Shown: positions 22,582 to 35,800, numbered from the stretch's first letter. The stretch is DNA of 64,000 bases from Basidiobolus meristosporus CBS 931.73 (GCA_002104905.1 MCFE01000062.1:124001-188000), one strand, 5' to 3'. Program-made: numbers and translations. The notes: a model not told the origin generated them from the sequence alone.

Positions 22582-23970
22582 ATGTCTTCCGCTGATAACT
22601 CTTCTTCTGGCAATGGCAAATCAGTAATGGCTAAGGTTTTGATGCCACTGAAGTGGTGCTGGAGACTTCTGAGACGAGTCAATCTCACAGCTTGGATATT
22701 CATCTCAATGGTAGTGGGTGTGCTGTTGGGATGGTTAGCGCCTGGCTTTTCCGTCAACTTGCAGCCCATCTCCAACGTTTTTCTGTACATGATCCAATGC
22801 TTAATTGTCCCCCTCATATTCTCGACGCTTGCAGTTGGCATTGCTGGTCACGGTGATGATGTCGCGAAAATCGGCAGATTAGCCCTCAAATCCATCATCT
22901 ACTTCGAGATCCTAACTGTTTTTGCGCTTGCGTTGGGAACTATCATGGCAAACCTTCTCAAGCCTGGCAAGGGAGTTAGTTTGGCTGGTGCTGATGCAAG
23001 CCAAGGAGAGCAGGTGGCAACCGGAAAGTCCATTACCTGGGAATCCGAACTGTACAGCATTGTCCCCAAGAGCTTCTTTAAGGCAGCTGTGGACAATGAG
23101 GTGCTGCAGATCGTTTTCTGCTCCGTAATGTTTGCTATTGCGATGATCAAAGCCCCTAAGCATGTGAAGCAGCCAATGCTTGTGTTCCTCACTAGTCTCT
23201 CCGAGCTTATGTTTATCGTGACGAAGATCGTGATGAACTTCGCTCCATTGGGTATTGGGGCTTCCCTGGCTTACACTATCGGGAAAAGCGGTGTCGGCAT
23301 CCTGGCCACATTGGGCAAGCTTCTCGGATACTTCTATCTCTCGCTCATTGTATTCGTGGTTGTTATCTTGCTACCAAACATCTTTTTGGCGCGTATCCCA
23401 CTTAAAGGTTTCATTCAATGCATCGGCCAGCCAACCCTGATTGGTTTCTCGACCGCCTCATCGGAGGCTGCGCTCCCTCTAGCCATGGAGAACTTGCAGA
23501 AATTTGGCGTCCCCCAGAGTATTGTGGCCTTTGTGATGCCTGTTGGATACTCTTTCAATCTGGCCGGAACAACACTGTATCTTGCCCTGGCATCCATCTT
23601 TGCTGCTCAGGCTGGCGGTATCAATATGCCACTGGGGCAACAGGTGGTCATGATGTTCACCCTGATGTTGACATCAAAGGGTGTAGCAGCTGTTCCACGC
23701 GCCTCCCTTGTCATCCTCCTATCCACTCTTCAAAGTTTTGATCTCCCTGTTGAGGCAGTGGCGGTGATTATGGGTGTAGACGCTCTTATGGACATGGGCC
23801 GTACTGCCATCAACATCATTGGCAATTGCCTGGCCACGGTTGTCCTTGCCAAGTGGGAGAATGACTTCGGGAAGCAGATCGAGGAGGACCGCGTGTCATT
23901 CGAACAAGACCTGGAGGAAGGCCATGACCACAAGGAATATGACACCAAAGAACAAGTGTACCACCACTGA
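22582..23970 (+). CDS. Dicarboxylate/amino-acid:cation symporter (DAACS family)
   Basis: A 462-residue, intron-free plasma-membrane carrier of the GltPh/DctA fold, expected to import acidic amino acids or C4-dicarboxylates by an elevator mechanism. Visible family motifs are the serine-rich HP1 segment STASSEAALP (290-299), TM7 NLAGT (326-330), HP2 SKGVAAVP (365-372) and TM8 D400, D404, R407, T408, N411. Several hydrophobic helices precede them (about 36-120, 203-275). Two positions that carry sodium-ligand aspartates in GltPh (D312, D405) are Ala328 and Asn415 here, so coupling may be to protons or absent. TM8 R407 is kept, as expected for an acidic substrate side chain. The N-terminus (1-30) is Ser/basic and the C-terminus is acidic and His-rich, both cytosolic. 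The start follows a TATA box at 22481. No introns, unlike other genes here. Confidence 0.88.
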   Translation: MSSADNSSSGNGKSVMAKVLMPLKWCWRLLRRVNLTAWIFISMVVGVLLGWLAPGFSVNLQPISNVFLYMIQCLIVPLIFSTLAVGIAGHGDDVAKIGRLALKSIIYFEILTVFALALGTIMANLLKPGKGVSLAGADASQGEQVATGKSITWESELYSIVPKSFFKAAVDNEVLQIVFCSVMFAIAMIKAPKHVKQPMLVFLTSLSELMFIVTKIVMNFAPLGIGASLAYTIGKSGVGILATLGKLLGYFYLSLIVFVVVILLPNIFLARIPLKGFIQCIGQPTLIGFSTASSEAALPLAMENLQKFGVPQSIVAFVMPVGYSFNLAGTTLYLALASIFAAQAGGINMPLGQQVVMMFTLMLTSKGVAAVPRASLVILLSTLQSFDLPVEAVAVIMGVDALMDMGRTAINIIGNCLATVVLAKWENDFGKQIEEDRVSFEQDLEEGHDHKEYDTKEQVYHH

Positions 23971-25541
23971 TCTCATCCAGCGGTGTTGACGCATTCTCCA
24001 GGCGGATCCAAAACGCATCTCACCATCCGGCATTCCCGCCGCCGCCAATCTTTGTACTTAGCCTCTCTCATCCGCTTGTTGACCATATGTAATTTATCCA
24101 GACTCACTAGAATCTACACGATTGGTGAGTCAGTAGTGAATACAACCCTTAGGTTCGCCAAGCGCAAAATAGCCCTTGTTCTTTGTAGTTCATTGCATTC
24201 TGTCGCAGTAAATAAACACCTATCAAGCCCAGCACTTCATGCATGCCAACCTCCATCCAATGGTCTGGGGGAGCCATTTATCCATTGGTATCGTGAGAAT
24301 GCGGGTCCTTCGGAAACCGGTTTGCCTGCTGCACGTAGATCAGAGCCGATGTGCGCGCTGGTGTGGGGAAGAAATTCGACCCAGTAGCCCTGCCAAATCA
24401 AGACCATAGATACCTGCAGGCTACTCGGACGAGTGAGGCTGCCCATCAAGACGCTTTCTTCTGATGCACTCAAGTCACTCGGCCGTGGCGACTGAGTAGA
24501 ACACCAATGCCATTGCATCCGAATAGGTGATAGAGACTTCGCACGAAGATAAGATCTGGCATAATCCCGAATGGAACGCTGCCGCTATTCTGAAATCTAA
24601 CCTCGATTAGGGGACTGTGTGTCAGGGGGAATTGAGTGGTTTTCCTCGGTACCCAATACGCCGCCACTATGCGATTCTGATTCATGTAGCCTTGCATGAA
24701 GAGTTTCTTACTCCGAAGTTGCATATGGCCATACTAGTGGCGGTCGAATTCAAGATTCATGGCAGTGTATCGATCACATCTAATCAGCGAAGCGTACGTT
24801 GATACGTCGAGGTCAGCGTGTGATTCTTCCTTACTATTAAGCGCATGGTGAGTCAATGGTGGGGGGGGGGCGACTTGGCACCTTTTGTCCAAGAAACATG
24901 ACAACTGCGAGATTCATGACACTTGTTATGATTTAGTGAGTAGGCACTTGCTTTCACACCTAAACAGACAGCATCAATTCGCTCATTTGGCCTGCAAATA
25001 GCCGATAGCTGGAAAAAACATCTGCCAGTGCCCAAGACTCAACTGACGAAATTGATTTTTATGCGCCGTCTAGTTGCTGTCTCGGCCCAGGGTTCAAGCA
25101 CGATAGCACGATGGAGAATCCCACTGCCATTTCAATCTTGTGACAGGAACTTGCACGTTTACGCATTCACCTGATTTCCACTGATGGGGACTTCAGCTCA
25201 TATGGGCAGTTTGTTGGATTTATCAGAAACGTGATATACAACCTTTCACACTCTTAAACTAACCTGACTGCTCGGATTGAACCTTTTGCCAATAAGGACT
25301 CTTTGAAAACGGAATCCTCATACGGTCAAATGCATTATATGTAGGTTACAAATACTTATGAACAGATCCCAAATTGACAGCTGGGAAGTGAATTGAACCC
25401 TGATGAAGGTGCGGCTTCACTTGTTAGTTTATTGGATTCAAATAATAAAGCTATCTTTTTATAGAACTTGTAGCAGTGCTGATATATCTATTTTGAGGGT
25501 GATGCCAGGGCGCAGTTGTCATGTTTAATGGCACTTGAACA
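23971..25541. other. Gene-free spacer
   Basis: Downstream flank of the transporter. Only short frames with no family resemblance, plus a run of ten G near 24862. The sequence passes from mixed composition to AT-rich near copia D. Confidence 0.4.
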
Positions 25542-25849
25542 TGTTGTAAGAGTCTTGGACATATTGGAAGTGCTTTGGAGAGCAAGTAGATAATGTGGTT
25601 TTCACTTAATGATATATTGAATGTAAAAGTAGCATTTATACTTTTACATGATCTTGGCATAACACGCATGTACAATATGCTTAGAAAGATCTCAAAAACA
25701 AGTGTGCAAAGTTTGGGGCTGTTTGGACCACTTTTTTTTTGGTAAGAATATCCCAACAAGGAATTTAGCTAGTACTCACTAAGATTTGTAGGTAATGATT
25801 GAAGTTACTAAGTTAGGTGAGTATTTAGGCAGTACCACAGCTTTTTACA
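25542..25849 (-). repeat. 3' LTR of copia D
   Basis: On the plus strand it begins TGTTGTAAGAGTCTTGG and ends CTTTTTACA. It is about 40 bp shorter than the ~350-bp family copies because of an internal loss next to a T-run near 25730. Confidence 0.7.
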
Positions 25850-26098
25850 TTACTCCTTCTCATCTAAATGCTCATACTGACTAGTCCTAATTGTGACCTA
25901 AGATATTCAGGTTTGTCTCCTGATGATGGTTTGGTAAATATGTCAGCAAACTTTACATATGAAGGACAGTAAACTGAGTTAACTAAGTTATTCTCTATAG
26001 CTTCATGTAATAAATCATGCTTAATATCTCTCTGCTTAGTTCTAGCATGAAAAGGAGGGTCTCTACCTAATTGTGTACATCTTTGATTATCTTAAAAT

Positions 26099-26447
26099 TG
26101 CTGTAAAAATCTGTAATTCCACCTAAATACTCACCTAAATTAGTCACTTGGATTATTACCTTCATATCCCAGAGAACACTGACCAAATTCCTTGTTGTGA
26201 TTTACTTAGAGTAATTTCACCAAGATATCAGGTACCCAGAACATGAAAATTCTCAAAGCTGTCCAAACAGCCCCAAACTTTGCACTCATGTTCTTGGGAC
26301 CTGTCTAAATCTATTCTATGTGTTTGTTATGCCAAGACCATGTAACAGTATAAATGCTACTTTTACATTCAATAAATCATTAAGCAAAAGCCAAATCATC
26401 TACTGGTTTTCCCAATCACTTCTAATATCTCCAAGACTCTTACAACA
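26099..26447 (+). mobile_element. Solo copia LTR inside copia D
   Basis: A 349-bp LTR in the opposite orientation to its host element, starting TGCTGTAAAAATC and ending CTTACAACA. Flanks AAAAT and ATAAT look like a 5-bp target duplication with one change. Removing it restores similarity to the RNase H region of copia E near 30700. Confidence 0.8.
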
Positions 26448-29222
26448 ATAATAGAATAGTGGGCATCTTGTGACATAAGCCTAAATCCTTAAAGAGCTCT
26501 CTTAACCACATTGCTTTTCTTGTAGCTTCACAGGCTGCCAAATACTCTGCATCTGTGGTGGAGATTAATATGGTTGGTTGCTCTCTTGAATTCCATGAAA
26601 TGTCCCTTTACAGTAAAGAAAGGTGTATGCTGTGGTGCATCTTCTGTCTTCCAGGTTTTGTCTGCAATCAGCATCAGAGTGCCCCACAGGATCCTGTTCT
26701 GCATCCTTAAAGGATTACCTTAAACAGATATCAGCAGTTCCTTTTATGCATCTAAAAATCCATTCTACTGCTCCAATATGATTAGATCCATAGTTCTCAT
26801 TATGCTAACTGACAGCTCCAGCTGAATATGAGATATTTGGACATGTTCCAAGCATGATGTATCAGATTGCCAACCATAGATTGGTGATTAAACTTGGGGC
26901 TTTCAGATGGCACCAAGCTGATGTAATTTAGTTGAGTTTTGACCTAGTTAAAGTTTGTCTCCGTTGGGGTAGCTGCCAGTTTACAGTCTTCCATTTAGTA
27001 CTTCTTTAGTATATCTTGAATATACCTAGACTGACTTAGGGTGATAGTCTGGGCACTTCTGTCTATGGAAAACTTTATCCCTAAGTAGTAACTAAGCTAC
27101 CCTAGATTGTACATCTTGAACTCCTTAGACAGGCTTGATTTAGTCTCTTCCAATGTTTTTTTGTTATCAGTGGCTGTAATAAGATCATCCATATATAGTG
27201 CTAATAGAGATGGATTTGCCCTATCTGGCTTATAGTAGACACTATAGTCAGCAGTACTTAATTGAAACTCAAAGATTCCAAATAGGAACTCATCTTGCAA
27301 TTCCAGGCTCTTGGCAATTATTTCAGACCATATGGAGATTTTCTAAGCTTCCAGATCAAATTGGGGCTATCTTGGTCAACATATCTATCTGACTTGTCCA
27401 CGTACATGTCCTCATAATATTTTCCATTCAAAAATGCAGCTTTTACATCCGTTTGATGAATAAAAACACATATTTGGCTGCAATAGCCAAAATCAATCTG
27501 ATGGAATTAAACTTGGCTACCTGTGCAAAGGACTCAGAATTGTCAAGTCCTTTTGTGTGAGAGTATCCTTTGGCCACAAGTCCTGGTTTCTATCTGTAGA
27601 TTGTACCATCAGCTTTGTATTTTGTCTTGAAGACCCATCTACATCCAATTGATTCTTAGTTGATTGGTAATTTGACTAAGTCCCAAGTCTGATTTTCTAT
27701 CACAGCCAAATACTCCTCAGTTGTTGCAGATCTCCAAGATTTGTCTGAGGGTGATTTAGGGCCTCTTTTACAGTCTGGGGCTTATCAATATGGACTGAAT
27801 AGGCATAGACTAAGCTTGTACCCTCAGTGATAAAATAATTTGTGTTATTTCTGGTCTGGTTGGATCTCCTAGTTTGTGATACTGATATGATCACTTCTGG
27901 GACATTCCTGGGCATTGATTCATACCAAACTATGGTGGTAGAGTCCTCTGGAGTGATAAAACTATCATTGGTTTGCTCTGATTCAATTTTGACTATTAGT
28001 GGACTTACAGTCAGATTTTTGTCATCATCTGATGTCATTTTTTCTGAAAAATTTGAATTTTCATTAGAAAACACATACCTGGACTTGCTCAGCTTCTTTG
28101 CCTTGGTATTGCAAAGTCAGTACACCCTACTCTCATTGCAGTAGCCCAAAGATATGCATTTTTCACTTTTTGGCTCAGGTTTTGACTGATTTCCAGGCAG
28201 TTTCTTGTCTTATTCCATGCACCCAAATATTCTTTGATGTTGTGCTTTTGGTTGGTATCCATACCATGCCTCAAATGCAGTAGAATCACAAGGTACTTTG
28301 CTATAACTGCTATTTCTGAGACATATGGGTGTAGTAACTGATCCTGCCCAAAAATCATAGGATTATATTGACCATAGATCATAAACCTAGCCATATGAAT
28401 TATTGATTAGTTTACTCATTGCAATACTCCATAATACTGCAGGAAGTATAGTATGGTAGTCCCTTGCTTTTCCCATGAATCTTAAAGAAGTGGATGAAGG
28501 GCTTTGAGGCAAATTCCACCATTGTTGGAGCATAATTTCTTGATTTTTCACCAGTTTCTCTCTAAAATATGGCTTTAAGCTCACTGCACTTAGACAGAAC
28601 TTCTTCCTTTCTTTCTGTGAAGTAGATCCATGTGTATCTTGTATAATATCAATCAAAGAGACTAATTACTTCATCCCTCCTAGTATTAAATTTTGCATGA
28701 GCTCACACAGATCAGAGTTAGTTAGATCTGATTTTTCATATTTTTGATTTACCCAAAGCTCTTGGACAGTTGTCTGGCTTGTTACCAATATATGCAGGGC
28801 CTCACAGCTCTCCAAATTTGCTGGGGGATCAACTTTTACTCCAGCAATTAGCTGAACCTTGATCATTTGGCGCATTTAATCCAAGTTGATGTGTCCAAAC
28901 CTCCTGTGCTAAAGCATTGCTGTTTCTTCATTCTAGTTACATATACTGACTGCCAGATGTGGCATAATATAAGTCAACTAGTAAAGAATCTGATCTCTCA
29001 TACCCAAAGCAATATGAGCACCATTTTGATCAGTGATCCTGCATCTAGAATTGTCAAAACCAAAACTGAGTCCTTTGGCTGCGGCCTTGCTTACAAATAG
29101 CAGGCTCTGGGCTATTTCTGGTACACAGAGTACCTCTTTGATGGTATGTGTGAGGCTTCCTTCACTGCTTCCAAGGTTGACTCAGATAGTTCCTTCTCCA
29201 ACTACATTAATTGTTCTATTGA

Positions 29223-29732
29223 TGTCATGATCAGGTGACATCCCTAGTCTCCAATTATCTAGCCAAATCAAGTCAGTGAAGAAATCCCAGTTCCTTCTAG
29301 AAAGTTCTACTACATTCTAGCAACTTCTTGAAAGCTTCAAGTCAATGTTATACAATGGAACATTCTATAGAAGCTTCCCATTAGAATTTATGCAGTCCCA
29401 TGCCATATATGGTAGCTATGTGTCACATGACCTTGTCACATGATCAGCTGATCCCTGACATATCTCCATGTGAGATTCCAGTCTGTTCTGTAGTATATTC
29501 TATCTTGGCACACTTACTGTGCCTCACCCCAGAACCCCATCAGTATTAGCCAATATCTCTTGGCATCCATATTTCCAAAAAGTATATATAGTGTTATCCC
29601 CCTGTATGTATTGCTCAGTCTGATAAGCACAGGTATTGAATAAACAGCCTTGCCTTGTTGATCCACACCCAAGTCCTTTCCTGGTCCTGCCTTGCCTAGC
29701 CCTTCTCTCCTGCCATGTGTCTATTCATAACA
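29223..29732. mobile_element. Solo LTR of another family inside copia D
   Basis: A 510-bp insertion starting TGTCATGATCAGG and ending ATTCATAACA, flanked by ATTGA and ATTGT (5-bp duplication, one mismatch). The intact site is seen in copia E near 33287 (CTATTGTCACCC). The LTR contains AGTATATATAG and, about 60 bp later, GAATAAAC, plausible TATA and polyadenylation signals. No other copy of it occurs in the window. Confidence 0.8.
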
Positions 29733-30270
29733 ATTGTCACCCATAAAACCTTCTCAATTGGAATTTCTCAACTTTGGGTTATAAGTATCCTCTAGAGGGT
29801 AGAGTGTTGAGATGCTCCAGAGTTAATATACCAAGTCTGAGAATCCTTGTTTGTAGTTATACTTAGTGCTTATATAAGTAGTCTATCCTAGTTGTTGCAG
29901 CATATTCATATTCAGGTGTCTTTTGCTGATTATATCTTTAGTTGAAGCACCAGTCCAATATGTGTCCTTTCCTTTTGCAGTGGTTGCAAAACAGATTGCT
30001 ATTGCCTTTCAAGAATCTTGGGTGTCTACTTTGTTGGTTATCATTGCTTTTTAAAGTATGTTATACTTCCTTCTTATTGGTGCTTGATTTTCATAATTCT
30101 TCATCTAGGGGCCTTCCATATTCATAAATTAACATTGAATCATCAGTTCTGAGCTCTAGGGCTGATTCAGGGCCCTGAAACCTGTCTGTCAAGTTACTCA
30201 GGATGGTAACTATCACATCCTCATTGGTAGTTGGTAGGCCCACAGATTCCATCTCATCCAATGAAGGTCA

Positions 30271-33200
30271 CAATAACATGTGTGTAAATTTTGGTGCTGT
30301 TTGGACAACTCTGAGAATTTTCATGTTTTGGGTACCTGGTATTTTGATGAAAATATTCCAAGTAAATCCCAACAAGAATTTTGGTCAGTATTCCCTAGGA
30401 TTTGAAGGTAATGATGTAAGTGACTAAGTTAGGTGAATATTTAGGTGGAACTACAAATTTCTACAACATACTCACTTGGCTAAATGTTCATACTGACTAT
30501 TCCTAATTTTGACCTAAGATATTCAAACTTGTCTCTAGCTAATGGTTTGGTAAATATGTTTACAATCATTTCATCTCAAGGACAGTAAGCTAAGCTAACT
30601 AAGTTATTCTCTATAGCTTGATGTATGAAATGATGTCTGATATCTATGTGCTTAGTTCTAGCATAAAAAGTTGGATTTCTACCAAATTGTCTACATCCTC
30701 TATTATCTTGAAATAAGGTAATAGGCGTTTTTTGACATTTCCTAAATCTGTAAAAGCTTTTTAACCACATTGTTTCTTTTGTAGCTTTACAGACTATCAT
30801 ATACTCTGCCTCTGTGGTGGAAAGTGCTATGGTTGGTTGCTTCCTTGAATTTCATGAAATTGCTCCTTATCAGTAAAGAAAGGTGCATCCTATGGTGGAT
30901 CTTCTGTTTTCTAAATTTCATCCCCAATCAGCTTCAGAGTATCCCACAAGATCCTGTTCTGAATCCTTATAAGTACATTGTAAGCAGATATCAGCAGTTC
31001 CTTTCAGATATCTAAATTCTGCTTAACTGCTGCAATATAATCAGATCCATAGTTCTGATTATGCTGGCAAACAACTCCTACTGAATATGAGATATATGGA
31101 TGTGTTTCAAGCATGATGTACATCCAAATTCCATCCATGTATTAATATGGAAAGTCAGGGCTTCCAAATGGCACTAAGCCCTCTTGATTTGGTTGAGTTT
31201 TGACCAAGTTAAGGTTTGTCTCCATTGGGGAAGCTGCCAGTTTAGAGTCTTCCATTTAGTACTACTTTAGTATATCTTGAATATACTTGGATTGGCTTAG
31301 GGTGATAGCCTGGGTACTTCTGTCTATGGAGAACTTTATTACTAAGTAGTAACTGAGTCTCCTAGATCTGACATCTTGAACTCTTAAGATAGGCTGGACT
31401 TAGTCTCTTACAATGTTGCTAGGTTATTGCTGGCTACAATAAGATCATCTACATATAGAGCTAATAGAGCTGAATTTGCTCTATCTGGCTTAGAGTATAC
31501 ACTATAGTCAGCATTACTCCTTTTGAAACTCAAAGATTCCAAATAAGAATCTATCTTGTAATTCCAAGCTCTTGGTGATTGTTTGACACCATATAGAGAT
31601 TTTCTAAGCTTACAGACCAAATGGGGGTTATCTTAGTCAACAAACCCATCAGGCTGGTCCACATGCACATCCTCATCAGGTTCTTCATTCAAAATGCAGC
31701 TTTTATATCCATTTGATGCAGTGAGAACATATATTTGGCGGCAATAGCCAATATCAATCTGATGGAATTAAACTTGGCTACCTGTGCAAAGGTCTCAGTA
31801 TGGTCAAGTTCTTTTGTTTGAGAGTATTCTTTGGCCACAAGTCTTGCTTTGTATCATTCAATTGAACCATCTCTGTTGTATTTTGTCTTGAAGACCCATC
31901 TGCATCTTTGGGCTATTTCTTGTCTGATTGGATCTCTGGGCATTTGATTCTGGAATGGTCACTTCTGGAATATTCCTGGGCACTGATTCAGGCTGAACCA
32001 CTGTTGTAGAGTACTCTGGAGAGAAAAAGTTTTCATTGTTTTACTCTGATTCAATCCTGACTAATGGTGAACTTGATATCAAATTTTTGTCATCCTGTGA
32101 TGTCATTTTTTGGCAAAATTATGAATTTTCATCAAACAACACATTCCTGGACTTGCTTGCTTCTTTGCTTTGGTACTGTGGAGTCTGTATGCTTTACTCT
32201 CATTGCAGTAGCCCAAAAATATGCATTTTACACTTTTTGGCTCAAATTTTGACTAGTTACTGGGCAGTTTCTTGGCATAAGCTGTACACCCATATACTCT
32301 TAGATGTTCTGCACTTGGTCTGTATTCATACCATGCTTCAAGCAGAGTAGAATCACAAAGTATTCTGTTTTAACTCCTGTTTCAAAGGTATACAACTGTG
32401 GCAACTGTTTCTGCCCAAAAATCATAGGATAATCTTTGATCATGGATCATTGATTGTGCCATATCAATTACCAATCTGTTTGCACATTCTGCTACTTCAT
32501 TTTGCTGTGGGGAGTGTGGTACAGTAGTCTCTTACTTTATCCCATGAATTTTGCAGAAGTGGATGAAGAGTTTTGAGGTATATTCTCCACCATTGTCAGA
32601 GTGTGTTTTCTTGATTTTTTCACTAGTTTCTCTCTCCACCATGGCTTTAAACTCCCTGAACTTAGACAGAGCTTCTTCCTTTCTCTCCATGAAGTAGACC
32701 CACATGTATCTTGTATAATTGTCAGCAAAAGTGATCAAATACTTCATCCCACCTAAGGATATATTTTGCATAGTTCAACACAGTTAGGAGTGAATTAGAT
32801 CTAATTTTTTCTTAGTTTTGATCAGCCCAGAGCTCTTGAACAGTTGTCTGGCTTGTTTACCATATATGCAGGCTTCACAGTACTCCAAACTAGCTGGGGA
32901 TTCAGTTTTTACTCCTGATATTAGATGTCTTTACTCATTTGTGCAAATAATCAAAATTGATGTGTCCAAATCTCCTATGCCTAAGCATTGGTGTTTCTTC
33001 ATTCAAGTTGCTTATATTGGCTTCCAGGTATGATGGAATATAAGTTAATATATAAAGATTCTGATCTCTGATACCAAAAGCAGTATGAGTACCATTTTGA
33101 TCAGTGATCCTGGATCCAGAATTGTCAAAGCTGAAACTGGATCTTTCTGCTGTGGCCTTGCTTACAGATAGTAGGTTCTTGGCTATTTCTGGTACATAGA

Positions 33201-34475
33201 GTACTTCTTTAAAGGTCAGTGTATGGCTTCCTTTACTGCTTCTAAGGTTTACTTGAATATATCCTTCTCCCACTGCATCTAGCGCTCTATTGTCACCCAT
33301 GAAAACCTTCTTAATTGGAATTTCTTGATACTGGGTAAAAAGTTCTTTTTGGTGTGTAAAGTGTTGAGATGCTCCAGAGTCAACATACCATGTCTTAAAG
33401 TCCTGGTTGGTGGTCCTATGTAGTGCAGATATGAATAGTCTATCTTAAGATGTTGCAGCATTTCAATATTCAGGCTTTTTCTGCCAACTATCTCTTTTTT
33501 CAAGCACCAGTCTGATGTGTGTCCTTTCTGCTTGCAGTAGTTGCAAAACAGGTTGCTGTTGCCTTTGTAATGTCTTGGGTATCTCCTTTGCTGATTATCA
33601 CTGCTTATTAAAGCATCTTCTTCCTTCTTATTGGCACTTGATTTTCTTAATTCTTCATCCAGGAGCCTTCCATGTACATAATTAAGGTCAAATCTTCAGT
33701 TCTGGAGTCTGGGGCTGATACAAGGCCCTGAAACTTCTCTGTCAGGCTATTCAGGATGGTTACCATCACACCTTCATCAGTGGTTGGTACACCCACAGAT
33801 TCCATCTCATCACCAGCAGGGTTGTTCTGTTAGTAAGATTTTTCATTTCTTTGCCTGGCTGCATCTTTGTAGTGAAGAATTTTTGTCTCAGATATATTTT
33901 GTTTGCAGCTAAACATGACTGGTAGGTGTCTTCTAATGCCTTCCAGGCATTTTTTGCTGTTTTTGCTCTTGAGTATTGAATGAGCAGTTTTTCTTTGACA
34001 TTAAGACATATGCAGCTAAAGGCACTTTGTTCTTTCTTCTAATACTTTAAGGCTTCCTCTTCCACATTTTTAGGAGGGCATTCTTCTCCCATGACAATAT
34101 CCCAAAGGCCTCTTTCTTGAAACAGCATCTTCATCTTCACCTTCCACACTAGGTAGTTAGATCCATCTAACTTTTCAGCAGAGAGAAAAGTTCCAGTAAT
34201 AGCGGTAGTAGACATTACAGAGAGTGAGAGTTTGGGGCTCATAACCTGTTGTAAGAGTTGTAGTAATATTGGAAGTAATTTGGGAGGACAAGTAGATTAT
34301 GTGGTTTTCACTTAATGATTTATTGAATGTAAATGTAGTATATATACTTTTACATGGTCTTGACATAACAAACATGTGGAACATGGTTAGGAAGCTTAGA
34401 AGAGCATGTGTGCAAAGTTTAGGGCTGTGTGGACAACTTTGAGAATCTTCATGTTCTGAGCACCAGGTGTTTTGG
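30271..34475 (-). mobile_element. Ty1/copia element E, degenerate
   Basis: Minus-strand copia element with a truncated 3' LTR (30271-30468), RNase H (30800-30576, KHIDIRHHFIH), reverse transcriptase (31620-31408: KLRKSLYGVKQSPRAWN and LYVDDLI), integrase core with HSDNGGEYTS (32771-32532), GAG-pre-integrase (33300-32935), a gag zinc-knuckle region near 33500 and the gag N-terminus MSPKLSLSVMSTTAITG (34242-34039). A 5' LTR starts at 34247 and breaks off near 34475. The segments are in different frames with stops between them, so the element is inactive. Confidence 0.82.
34247..34475 (-). repeat. 5' LTR of copia E, truncated
   Basis: It starts TGTTGTAAGAGTTG on the plus strand and matches the family for about 230 bp before changing to unrelated sequence. 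It is followed on the minus strand by GGTTATGAGCCCC, where the gag ATG lies. Confidence 0.7.
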
Positions 34476-34523
34476 TTTTGTGGCGCAATGGAAAGTAGCG
34501 CCAATGTTCTTCCAATGGTTTCC

Positions 34524-35400
34524 ACATGTTGTGAGAATTTTAGAGATATTAGGAGTGACTGGGAGAGCCAGTTGACTTTAAGGGCCCAAAACTTGTGAGC
34601 AAAGCTCAGGGTGTATCAGACAACCTGGAAGAATAGTAACCAAGGATTCTAAAAGTAAATCCAAACAAAGTGCTTAGTTGGTAAACAATTAACATCATAA
34701 ACTAGGACTTGGAAGACTAAGTGAATGAAAATGGTTTTGTGCATATACAAAATTTTCAATGTCATAAACTTGAGTAGAAAAGCTTGAGGCTTACAAATGT
34801 GCTGTACTAGTGTCAATATTCACCTTGCACCTAAACTATTCATATACCTATAGATTTTACTTGATATATTACTAAACAATGTATTATTTACTCAAGACTT
34901 AATTTGCAACATATCAGCTAATTCTTATAATCAGCAAAGGTCTGCAAGTTATTAAGAACTTCAGGCTTATCCAAAAGCCCACAGGAATTTTTTGAAACAA
35001 CCTTATCATTAGTTATACAGGGCTTTCTTATAATTTCAATTGCTTTATTTGTGCTCAGTGAAATAAGTGAGTTTCATGAAATTCTTCTAGTCTTCCAAGT
35101 CACATCAATGCTTGATATATTTATGTTGCAAATATGGGGAGCCCATGATGCTAAGCTATAGATACATCAACAAATACATATCAAAGAGCATAATAATATA
35201 TTGGCATTGTGCAAGTACCTCCAAATCAATCACCACCACTAAGCAGCACTGATTCTCATAATCTGGGTGCTTGACACCATGGTGAAAATATTCCAAGTGA
35301 ACTCAACTAGGAGTTTGTACTGGTAATAGTAAAGTTTACAAAGTAGGGCCCAAGTAATTAAGTCAATATAACTTTAGGTGTGAATTCAAGATTTTACACT
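34524..35400. repeat. Old LTR remnants
   Basis: TGTTGTGAGAATTTTAGAGATATTAGGAG at 34524 resembles the start of the copia LTR but diverges quickly. A second LTR-like stretch with AAATATTCCAAGTGAACTC lies near 35285. Both are AT-rich and without coding potential. Confidence 0.4.
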
Positions 35401-35800
35401 GCAAGCATCCATGCTGAAGTACAGGATGTGTTACAAATGACAGTTGCTTTGGATCTCATGCCTGAAATAATTCAATGTGCCCATTCTTCTGACAATTGTC
35501 TTTATGGATGAGTAAAAGTTCCACATCCCAAAAGATTTATTTGAACTCAATACAGAGAGTGAATCTAATGCAAACCTTTCACTCCACCAAATCACTTCCA
35601 CTGCATATCATGATCCTGGAACAACCCCAAGGTTACTTCTATATACAGGTATGGCATCAAAAAAGCTACTCCTACATATATAGTAGTGTAGTTGAGAACA
35701 GGTTACTTACATTTTGTCTTGAAGCTGAATGGAGTCTTGCAATGGGGCATATAGCTAAGGCCAGATATATGTATATATCCGGATTTAGGATTCCTTATGC

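Larger units (their letters stand above)
25542..30270 (-). mobile_element. Ty1/copia element D, degenerate
   Basis: Minus-strand copia element with 3' LTR 25542-25849. Moving up in coordinate come the RNase H/C-terminal region (25860-26600), reverse transcriptase with LALYMDDLI (27300-27097), integrase fragments (28394-28089, 28656-28387), a GAG-pre-integrase region (about 28875-29220) and gag (about 29740-30270). Order gag-INT-RT-RH defines copia. It is interrupted by two solo LTRs (26099-26447, 29223-29732) and many stops. Its 5' LTR is missing: gag runs straight into the truncated 3' LTR of element E at about 30271. Confidence 0.8.

Noticed and set aside
24862-24871. Run of ten G as a structural element
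   Set aside because: A single homopolymer with no further G-tracts nearby; most likely a simple slip sequence.
25080-25115. GGGTTCAAGC-like T-arm suggesting a tRNA gene
   Set aside because: No matching acceptor, D-arm or anticodon arm around it; no tRNA or rRNA gene was found in the window.
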